From Trueperaceae bacterium (lineage in GTDB: Bacteria > Deinococcota > Deinococci > Deinococcales > Trueperaceae), in NCBI GenBank assembly GCA_007122815.1, contig SKSV01000203.1, forward strand, positions 1 to 5,519: a stretch of DNA of 5,519 nucleotides. The letters are read 5' to 3'. A program made the position numbers and the translations under genes. This document shows positions 1 to 4,363 of the stretch, one piece after another; position 1 is the stretch's first letter, and every line of letters begins with the position of its first letter. The notes beneath the pieces were generated by a model. It had not been told where the DNA came from. It saw only the letters and a program-made list of their open reading frames with translations, and did no database searches.

Positions 1-96
1 TTCGGCCGCGTGGCTGCCTTCTTGTGCTCCCCGGCGGCCTCCTACGTGACCGGCCACGTGATGATCGTGGACGGCGGCTCGGTCACAGCGCTCTAG
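1..96 (+). CDS. Short-chain dehydrogenase/reductase, C-terminal end only (partial, runs off the left edge)
   Basis: Frame 1 is open from the first base and ends at a TAG at 94-96, giving 31 residues that begin FGRVAAFLCSPAASYVTG and end VDGGSVTAL. The pattern GRVAAFL-x-SP-x-ASYVTG-x-x-x-x-VDGG is the classical C-terminal signature of SDR oxidoreductases of the FabG (3-oxoacyl-ACP reductase) type. It covers the last helix and the final strand that packs at the tetramer interface. The Rossmann nucleotide site and the Ser-Tyr-Lys catalytic residues lie outside the window, so substrate and cofactor cannot be inferred. The gene is convergent with the LiaF-like gene on the opposite strand, 83 bp away. 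The family call is secure; a specific FabG call is not. Confidence 0.85.
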   Translation, partial: FGRVAAFLCSPAASYVTGHVMIVDGGSVTAL

Positions 97-111
97 GCGG
101 TGCCGAGCCCG

Positions 112-165
112 GGCAGGTTCGACGTCTGGCAGGTTCGACGTCCGGCAGGTTCGACGTCCGGCAGG
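112..165. repeat. 16-bp direct tandem repeat, about 3.4 copies
   Basis: The unit GGCAGGTTCGACGTCY occurs head to tail at 112-127 (ending in T), 128-143 and 144-159 (both ending in C). A partial fourth copy, GGCAGG, lies at 160-165. The only difference between the full copies is the last base. Each unit contains the 6-bp palindrome GACGTC. The array fills most of the gap between the convergent SDR and LiaF-like genes and overlaps neither. The copies being nearly identical suggests recent slippage expansion. A role in transcription termination or as a protein-binding array is possible but unsupported. Confidence 0.9.
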
Positions 166-179
166 CTGCAGCAGGCGCG

Positions 180-1118
180 CTAGCGCCGGTCGACCGTCAT
201 CGCACCCACCCCGCCGCTGATGCGCAACTCGATCCTCTCGCTCGCCTGCTCGAACCCCGGCGTGGTGTAGACATCGCCGTCACGCCGCCACTCGCCCTGT
301 ACCTGGGTGCGTCCGAGGCCGGTGGAGACGGTGACACGCGCCGCCGCCTCAGGCGGCAAGCGCACCGTGGCGGCGCCCACCCCGACGTCGACGCTACCCG
401 AGTACGACCCCGCCGGGAGTCGCAACTCGGTCTCGCCTACACCTCCGCGGAAGCTCAGGTCGGTGAGCTGCACTGCGCTCAGGTCCACGCGGTTCTCGCC
501 CACCCCCGCGTTGATGCGCAACACCAGCGGCACCTCACGCGTCAGGGACAGGTCCCATCGGCGCTGATCGCCGAGGCCCAAGGAGACACCCGGCGTGTGC
601 TGCGAGCGCAGTTCGAGCAGCGCGCGGCCGTTCTCGCGCCCGTAACTCTGCTCCACGCTCTCGCCAGGACCCGCCTGGATGGTGCCCGTGACGAAGGCTC
701 CGCTGCTTGCGCCTCCGTCTATGCGCACGCGACCTACGCCCAAGTCCAGCGTGACGCGCCCGGAGGCGGCTCCTTGGAGCTCGTGCTGCACGGAGATCGT
801 TTGCGCCGAAGCGGTCGTACCGACCACCCGGCCTATACCGTCACCGGAGGCCCACAGAACCAGCGCCAGCGCGACCGCGCCGATGATGATCGGCGTCTCG
901 TGACGCCCGCGCGTGAGCAGGTTCAGTCCCACGGCCACGAGTGCCACGGGCCAGTAGTTGAGCAAGCTGATCAGGCCGCTGAGGTTCAGCCACCCCAGGT
1001 TACCCAGGAGGAGCACTACGCCGACGGCAATCAGGACGATGGGCCAGGCGCCAGGCCCGCGTCGTGGCGGGCGGGGCTGCTGTGGGGAGGGGTTCGGGGA
1101 GCTGGGTGTGTCCGTCAT
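180..1118 (-). CDS. LiaF-like membrane protein: three TM helices plus C-terminal toastrack-type beta domain
   Basis: The product is 312 aa. The N-terminus is Pro-rich and cytoplasm-like (residues 1-23, ending RPPRRGPG). Hydrophobic helices follow at about 24-44 (starting AWPIVLIAVGVVLLLGNLGW), 52-68 and 75-91, as in the LiaI/LiaF-like TM family. From about 105 to the end there is an all-beta domain with repeated glycine turns (LGVGRVRI, AGVGENRV, GGVGETEL, VGVGAATV, TGLGRTQV, GGVGAMTV). This resembles the DUF2154/DUF4097 toastrack fold found in LiaF and related phage-shock-type proteins. The start at 1118 is chosen because GGAGG lies 5 bases upstream; the frame is open to 1202, but those 28 extra codons lack TM or family character. 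In Firmicutes, LiaF restrains the LiaRS envelope-stress system. No LiaRS genes are visible here, so the role is inferred only as envelope-stress sensing or scaffolding. It is divergent from the GIN-domain gene. Confidence 0.82.
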   Translation of the reverse strand: MTDTPSSPNPSPQQPRPPRRGPGAWPIVLIAVGVVLLLGNLGWLNLSGLISLLNYWPVALVAVGLNLLTRGRHETPIIIGAVALALVLWASGDGIGRVVGTTASAQTISVQHELQGAASGRVTLDLGVGRVRIDGGASSGAFVTGTIQAGPGESVEQSYGRENGRALLELRSQHTPGVSLGLGDQRRWDLSLTREVPLVLRINAGVGENRVDLSAVQLTDLSFRGGVGETELRLPAGSYSGSVDVGVGAATVRLPPEAAARVTVSTGLGRTQVQGEWRRDGDVYTTPGFEQASERIELRISGGVGAMTVDRR

Positions 1119-1228
1119 GGGGGCCTCCGTGCAGCTTCGATGGTACCGCCTCCGGAGCAGCGCGACGTCGTGGCAGCCGCCCCGGTCCGCGCGGGGTAGC
1201 ATGCTGGAACGCGTGAGAGGAGGCGAGC
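1119..1228. promoter_or_regulatory. Shared divergent intergenic region, with a weak candidate -10 for the GIN gene
   Basis: This 110-bp gap separates the start codons of the LiaF-like gene (minus) and the GIN gene (plus) and must carry or share their control signals. On the plus strand, TAGCAT at 1197-1202 could be a -10 box, with GAGAGGAGG as ribosome binding site just before the ATG at 1229. No convincing TTGACA-type -35 lies at 16-18 bp. On the minus strand, GGAGG (1124-1128) is a clear ribosome binding site. An 8-bp palindrome, CGACGTCG, sits at 1163-1170 and shares the GACGTC core of the 112-165 repeats, though that core is not rare in this sequence. Confidence 0.4.
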
Positions 1229-1894
1229 ATGAGCGACACCCTGTCGGTTCGCGAACGGCGAGAGGTCGGGACGTTCCGCTCGGTGGAGTTGCGGTACTTC
1301 GGTCAGGTCAAGCTCGTCCGAGGTGAGACCTGCGGCCTCGAGATCGAAGGTGATCCGGACGTAGTGCCGAAGGTGCGCGGCGAGGTTCGTGACGGGGTGC
1401 TCGTGCTCGAGGTTGGCGAGAACTGGCTCGAGCGCCTGACCAGCGGCTTGCTACTGGTGGCCAACCGTCCTCTGCGCTTCCACGTCAGCATGCCCGAGCT
1501 CGACGCCTTGACCGTCACGGGCAGCGGTGAGATCGACGGGGCAGGCTGGTCGGGCACGCAGCTGCGGCTGCGCGTGTCGGGCCAAGGGGAGGTGCGCCTG
1601 AGCGAGCTCGCTTACGACTCCGTGGAAGCTGTCGTGAGTGGCCGCGCCGAGATGCACTTGGGGGGTAAGTGCGACGAGGCCCGCTTCAACATCTCAGGCT
1701 CGGCGGACGTGTTCGCCCCAGAGCTCCACACGAACCGAGCCGAGGTCAGGATCGCCGGCCAGGGCAACGTGGAGATGCACGTCGCGGAGAGGCTGGAGGT
1801 TCGCATAGCCGGTTTCGGTGGGGTGCGCTACCACGGCGACCCGGTGGTGAAGCAGTCGATCTCGGGGGTCGGCTCGGTGGAGCAGATAGCCTGA
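1229..1894 (+). CDS. GIN-domain (DUF2807) beta-repeat protein without signal peptide
   Basis: The product is 221 aa. It matches the DUF2807 (putative auto-transporter adhesin head, GIN) layout. An N-terminal strand pair, VGTFRSVELRYFGQVKLVRGE, is followed by the EIEGDPDVVPKV and DGVLVLEV strands. A series of short glycine rungs then runs from about residue 92 to the end: VTGSGEI, VSGQGEV, VSGRAEM, ISGSADV, IAGQGNV, IAGFGGV and ISGVGSV. Family members usually carry an export signal or lipobox. Here the N-terminus (MSDTLSVRERREVGTF) is charged and has neither, so the protein looks cytoplasmic unless the start is wrong. The start is well supported by GAGAGGAGG ending about 6 bases before ATG. 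The gene is divergent from a LiaF-like protein of related fold, which suggests they act together. Molecular function is unknown. Confidence 0.85.
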   Translation: MSDTLSVRERREVGTFRSVELRYFGQVKLVRGETCGLEIEGDPDVVPKVRGEVRDGVLVLEVGENWLERLTSGLLLVANRPLRFHVSMPELDALTVTGSGEIDGAGWSGTQLRLRVSGQGEVRLSELAYDSVEAVVSGRAEMHLGGKCDEARFNISGSADVFAPELHTNRAEVRIAGQGNVEMHVAERLEVRIAGFGGVRYHGDPVVKQSISGVGSVEQIA

Positions 1895-1941
1895 GCGAGA
1901 AACTCGGACGTAAGACTCCAGCGGTCTCTGAGCGCGCGTGC

Positions 1942-1952
1942 TAGCGTGCCTC
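1942..1952 (+). promoter_or_regulatory. Candidate leaderless-type -10 element before the second SDR gene
   Basis: TAGCGT (1942-1947) fits TANNNT and ends 5 bases before the ATG at 1953, and no Shine-Dalgarno sequence precedes that ATG. This arrangement is typical of leaderless transcripts, which are common in Deinococcota and Actinobacteria. There is no recognisable -35 hexamer at 16-18 bp upstream, so the call is weak. Confidence 0.3.
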
Positions 1953-2654
1953 ATGCGTAACCTGCATGACAAGGTCATCGTCATCACCGGCGCCGGCGGC
2001 GCGATCGCTGGCGCCGTCGCTGACGCCTTCCAGGACGTCGGCGCGCGCCCGGTCCTGGTCGACCGCGACGAGCTGACCATCGCCGCCCGCGCCCAGTCCT
2101 ACGGCACCCCCGCCATCGTCTCGGACGTGGGGTCGGCAGGGAGCGCGCGCGAGGCGGTCGCTCAGGTGCGCCAGCACTACGGCCACGTGGACGGACTAAT
2201 CCACCTCGTCGGCGAGATCACCAGCGGCGAGGTCGCCGAGCTCGACGACGAGGCCTACGACGCGGTCTTCCACAGCAACGTCGGGACGCTCGTGCACACC
2301 GTCCGGGCGGTGCTGCCGGAGCTCGTCCAGCGGGAGGAAGGCTTCATCGGCGGGATCGCCAGCTTCGAAGCGTGGGGAGGAGGGGCAGCGGGCGCGGCGC
2401 TCTTCGCGGCGGCGAAGAGCGCGGTGGCGACCTTCTTGCGATCGCTCGACAGAGAGTTGCTGGGGACGGGGGTCCACGTGGGTATCTGCTTCCCCATGGG
2501 GCTGGTGGATACGCCGAGCAACCGCAAGGCGCTCGGGCGCTCGCACCGGGGCACACTGATCGACCCGAGCGTCATCGGTCGCGCGTTCGTCACGGCAGCC
2601 GCATCGGGCGCGGGTGGCCGATTGGTCGAGCTGCCCGTCTACCCTCCCACCTGA
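1953..2654 (+). CDS. Atypical short-chain dehydrogenase/reductase family protein with Phe at the catalytic Tyr position
   Basis: The product is 233 aa, starting MRNLHDKVIVITGAGGAIAG. The Rossmann beta1 and nucleotide loop are clear, although the usual TGxxxGIG reads TGAGGAIAG (about residues 12-20). Strand beta2 ends in VLVDRDE, and an acidic residue there usually favours NAD(H). The NNAG motif is replaced by HLVGE (84-88), and the helix-4 Asn is kept in HSNVGT (N109). In the catalytic region Ser137 (GGIASFEAW) and Lys155 are present, but the usual Y-x-x-x-K reads FAAAK (Phe151). Classical reduction or oxidation is therefore doubtful, and a non-catalytic, binding or altered-mechanism role is possible. 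ATG 1953 is preferred over GTG 1938, which would add MLACL; neither has a good ribosome binding site. The stop lies 2 bp before the Rrf2 start, so co-transcription is likely. Substrate unknown. Confidence 0.85.
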   Translation: MRNLHDKVIVITGAGGAIAGAVADAFQDVGARPVLVDRDELTIAARAQSYGTPAIVSDVGSAGSAREAVAQVRQHYGHVDGLIHLVGEITSGEVAELDDEAYDAVFHSNVGTLVHTVRAVLPELVQREEGFIGGIASFEAWGGGAAGAALFAAAKSAVATFLRSLDRELLGTGVHVGICFPMGLVDTPSNRKALGRSHRGTLIDPSVIGRAFVTAAASGAGGRLVELPVYPPT

Positions 2655-2656
2655 TC

Positions 2657-3076
2657 GTGCCGCCGCGCCAGTACCGCACCCTGCTCAAGCGCGAGGAGTC
2701 GTACGCCGTGCACGCTCTGCTCTACGTCGCCGAGAACCCGGGCGCCCCGGCGGCGCGCATAGCGACCGACCTGGAGCTCCCGCGCGACTTCCTCGCCAAG
2801 GTCCTGCGGCGCCTCGGGAAGGCCGGCTTCGTGCGCAACCTCCCCGGCCGTACCGGCGGAGTCCACCTGTCCGTCGACCTCGCTGAGGTGACTCTGCTGA
2901 ACGTTCTCGAAGCGGTCTCGGGGCCCTTGGTGGTGGACACTTGCCAGACACTGGAGCGCTGCCCGACCCAGAAGCGCACGGGAGAGTGCTCGCTCAACGC
3001 TGCCTGGTTAGCCGTGGGCCTGCAGGTCCGCGACGCGTTCGACGCCGTGCGGCTCGACCGGCTGGTGGCCAGCTGA
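2657..3076 (+). CDS. Rrf2 family transcriptional regulator with three-cysteine cluster
   Basis: The product is 139 aa from a GTG start, a normal length for the family. The Rrf2 opening KREESYAVHALLYVAENPG is at residues 11-29. A winged helix-turn-helix follows: ARIATDLELPRDFLAKVLRRL at 33-53, and the wing NLPGRTGGVHL at 61-71. The regulatory helix TLLNVLEAVSGPL is at 79-91. Cys96, Cys102 and Cys111 precede SLNAAW, the place where IscR, NsrR and similar members bind an Fe-S cluster. The spacing is C-x5-C-x8-C, the second gap being longer than in IscR. GTG 2657 is the only good start near the conserved N-terminus. It has no clear ribosome binding site and sits 2 bp after the SDR stop, so translational coupling is likely. 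Redox, iron or NO sensing is inferred from the cysteines, and the target, possibly this operon, is unknown. It converges with the STAS gene. Confidence 0.9.
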   Translation: MPPRQYRTLLKREESYAVHALLYVAENPGAPAARIATDLELPRDFLAKVLRRLGKAGFVRNLPGRTGGVHLSVDLAEVTLLNVLEAVSGPLVVDTCQTLERCPTQKRTGECSLNAAWLAVGLQVRDAFDAVRLDRLVAS

Positions 3077-3106
3077 ACCGCTGACTCGCCGATCGGAGCT
3101 CAGCTG
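3070..3106. terminator. Small inverted repeat spanning both convergent stop codons (weak terminator candidate)
   Basis: CAGCTGA at 3070-3076 and TCAGCTG at 3100-3106 are exact reverse complements separated by 23 bases. Each arm contains the stop codon of one of the convergent genes (Rrf2 and STAS, both ending AGC TGA). A 7-bp stem with a long loop and no T-run is not a standard intrinsic terminator. Part of the symmetry simply reflects the two identical Ser-stop endings. Confidence 0.2.
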
Positions 3107-3444
3107 AAGGAGGCCACCGCGGCGGCCGTGTCGTCGAAGCGCCGTACGATCCCGTCGAAGCCGGCCATCTCGAGCACCTTGGCCACTTCCGGCGTGACCG
3201 CCGCGATCCGCAGGTCACCACCGGCCCCACGCGCGCCCTTTACGCCCGCCAGCAGGGCACGCAGCGCGGCCGAACTGGCGTAACCTACCCCGCCCAGGTC
3301 GACCACGATGCGTGGTCGTCCCGCCTCCAACTGCTGGTTCAAGGCTTCGGCGAGCCGCGCCGAGGTGACGGCGTCGACGCTCCCAGCCACCTCCACGATG
3401 GCGGCGTTGGCTTCGTTGCGGGTACTCAGGTCGAACGATCGCAT
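3100..3444 (-). CDS. STAS-domain anti-sigma factor antagonist (RsbV/SpoIIAA-like)
   Basis: The product is 114 aa, a single STAS domain of normal length for anti-anti-sigma proteins. The opening strand AAIVEVAGSVDAVTSARL (14-31) matches the usual V-x-G-x-[LV]D-x-x-x-[AS] start. RIVVDLGGVGYASSAALRAL (45-64) holds the phosphoacceptor loop, and Ser57 aligns with the phosphorylated serine of SpoIIAA (Ser58). The common acidic residue just before the serine is Ala here, and SSGL reads SSAAL, as in some divergent antagonists. The C-terminal half (GGDLRIAAVTPEVAKVLEMA) is also typical. It is the last gene of the operon, 25 bp after the RsbW-like kinase, and GAGG lies 7 bases before the ATG. Expected role: when unphosphorylated it binds the kinase and frees the kinase's target; the kinase inactivates it by phosphorylation. 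Confidence 0.9.
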   Translation of the reverse strand: MRSFDLSTRNEANAAIVEVAGSVDAVTSARLAEALNQQLEAGRPRIVVDLGGVGYASSAALRALLAGVKGARGAGGDLRIAAVTPEVAKVLEMAGFDGIVRRFDDTAAAVASFS

Positions 3445-3469
3445 ACTCGGGCCTCGCTTCCGGCTGGGG

Positions 3470-3892
3470 TCAAGACTCGGCTACACGCTTGCGAAGCGTC
3501 AGTCGGTTGCGCTGGTCTGCACGCACGTAGTCGAGCTCGTCACTGAGACTGCGGATCAGGTGCCACCCCACCCCGCCCTCGCGCCGAGCCTGCCAGTCCT
3601 CGCTGAGTTCGGGCGCCGGGGCGTCGTCGGGCCCGAAGGGAACCCCGTCGTCCTCGAGACTCACGATCGCAACACCGTCGGCGAACTGCAGCTCGAGCGT
3701 CAGCTCGCCCGGCTCGCGCTCCGGGAAAGCGTGCAACACGACGTTTGAGCACGCTTCCTCCGCCATGAGGCGCAGCTCGCTGCGCGCCTTGGCCGGCAGC
3801 TCGTGACGGTCCGCGAGCACGTCGACCAAGGTCAGGAAGAGCGCCAGGTTGGCCGGTGTGGCGGGCTTCGTGAGTCGCAATGGGGTCGCCAT
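3470..3892 (-). CDS. RsbW-like serine/threonine-protein kinase (anti-sigma factor type HATPase)
   Basis: The product is 140 aa, the usual length of RsbW/SpoIIAB-type stand-alone GHKL ATPase domains. The N box is LMAEEACSNVVLHAF (42-56), with Glu46 and Asn50 for Mg-ATP. The G1 box is EDDGVPF (80-86), with Asp81 and Gly83 in the adenine pocket and the DGVPF form typical of RsbW. The G2 box is GGVGWHLIRSLSDEL (106-120). There is no histidine phosphoacceptor domain or membrane segment, so it is not a sensor histidine kinase. A good ribosome binding site, AGGAG, precedes the ATG, and the gene starts 9 bp after the receiver stop. Expected role: it binds and inhibits a partner (classically a sigma factor) and phosphorylates the neighbouring STAS protein. 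No sigma factor gene is visible, so the inhibited partner is unknown. Confidence 0.9.
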   Translation of the reverse strand: MATPLRLTKPATPANLALFLTLVDVLADRHELPAKARSELRLMAEEACSNVVLHAFPEREPGELTLELQFADGVAIVSLEDDGVPFGPDDAPAPELSEDWQARREGGVGWHLIRSLSDELDYVRADQRNRLTLRKRVAES

Positions 3893-3901
3893 GATCTCCT
3901 C

Positions 3902-4282
3902 TCAGGCGAGGCCGAGCAGACGCTCGGCGGTGGCTCGCAGGTCATCCGGGTCGAAGGGCTTCGTCAGGTACAGGTCGGCGCCTACCTCGGCCCCGCGCTG
4001 GCGGTCTACCTCCTGCCCCTTCGCCGTTAGCAGGACTATGGTGACACCGCTCAGTTCGGGATCGGCCTTCACCGCCGCACACACGTCGAAGCCGTTGCGG
4101 CGCGGCATCATCACGTCTAGGAAGACCACGTCAGGCCGCTCGCTGCGGATCGTCGCAAGGGCCTCCTCACCGTCCTCAGCGCTGAGCAAGCGCACGCCGA
4201 CGTCCTCGAGCTCCTCGAGGCTCTGCTCGAGCAGCATGCGGATGTGAGGCTCGTCGTCGACGATCAGGAGCGTTCCCGGCAT
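3902..4282 (-). CDS. Stand-alone response regulator receiver (CheY-like) protein
   Basis: The product is 126 aa: one receiver domain with no output domain. It starts MPGTLLIVDDEPHIRMLLEQ, with the acidic pair Asp9-Asp10. The phosphoacceptor is Asp56 in VVFLDVMMPRRNGFDV, the switch Thr is Thr86 in VLLTAKG, and Tyr105 and Lys108 lie in ADLYLTKPF. All active-site residues are present, so phosphorylation by a histidine kinase is expected; no such kinase is in the window. The start at 4282 is preferred because it has AGGGGG about 4 bases upstream and gives the normal receiver N-terminus. The frame is open upstream to 4360, but those residues have no receiver character. It lies between the PP2C phosphatase (81 bp upstream) and the RsbW-like kinase (9 bp downstream), so it probably feeds a two-component signal into the partner switch. 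In many bacteria this receiver is fused to the PP2C; here it is separate. Confidence 0.9.
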   Translation of the reverse strand: MPGTLLIVDDEPHIRMLLEQSLEELEDVGVRLLSAEDGEEALATIRSERPDVVFLDVMMPRRNGFDVCAAVKADPELSGVTIVLLTAKGQEVDRQRGAEVGADLYLTKPFDPDDLRATAERLLGLA

Positions 4283-4363
4283 CAGACCCCCTGGCACGAG
4301 CACGCACCGCTCCACCGAGAGAGTTCCGCGGGGAGGCGGACTCGGCGATGCGGAGAGCACAGT

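Noticed and set aside
112..165. CRISPR array
   Set aside because: The copies are directly adjacent with no spacers and the unit is only 16 bp.
112..165. tRNA T-arm remnant or attachment site, because GGTTCGA resembles a T-loop
   Set aside because: The bases flanking GGTTCGA do not pair into a 5-bp T-stem, there is no acceptor stem, and no integrase is nearby.
174..187. GGCGC-GCTA-GCGCC hairpin at the LiaF-like stop codon as a terminator
   Set aside because: The stem is only 5 bp (inner palindrome GCGCTAGCGC) and no T-run follows on the minus strand. Such short GC palindromes are common at this composition.
24..1199. 391-codon plus-strand open frame opposite the LiaF-like gene
   Set aside because: It is Arg/Ala/Pro/Gln-rich with no recognisable domain, runs through the SDR end and the 16-bp repeats, and lies opposite a gene with clear TM helices and beta-rung motifs. 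Long antisense frames are expected at this GC content.
1119..1202. Extended N-terminus of the LiaF-like protein starting at 1202
   Set aside because: The extra 28 residues are Arg/Cys-rich and unlike the family, and the ATG at 1118 has its own GGAGG at ideal distance.
2372..2656. Upstream extension of the Rrf2 frame inside the SDR gene
   Set aside because: The translated extension is low-complexity Gly/Arg sequence in another frame of the SDR. Rrf2 proteins begin close to the K-R-E-E-S-Y motif just after GTG 2657.
3308..3748. Plus-strand open frame of 146 codons opposite the STAS and RsbW-like genes
   Set aside because: It spans two well-supported minus-strand genes and the gap between them and has no family resemblance.
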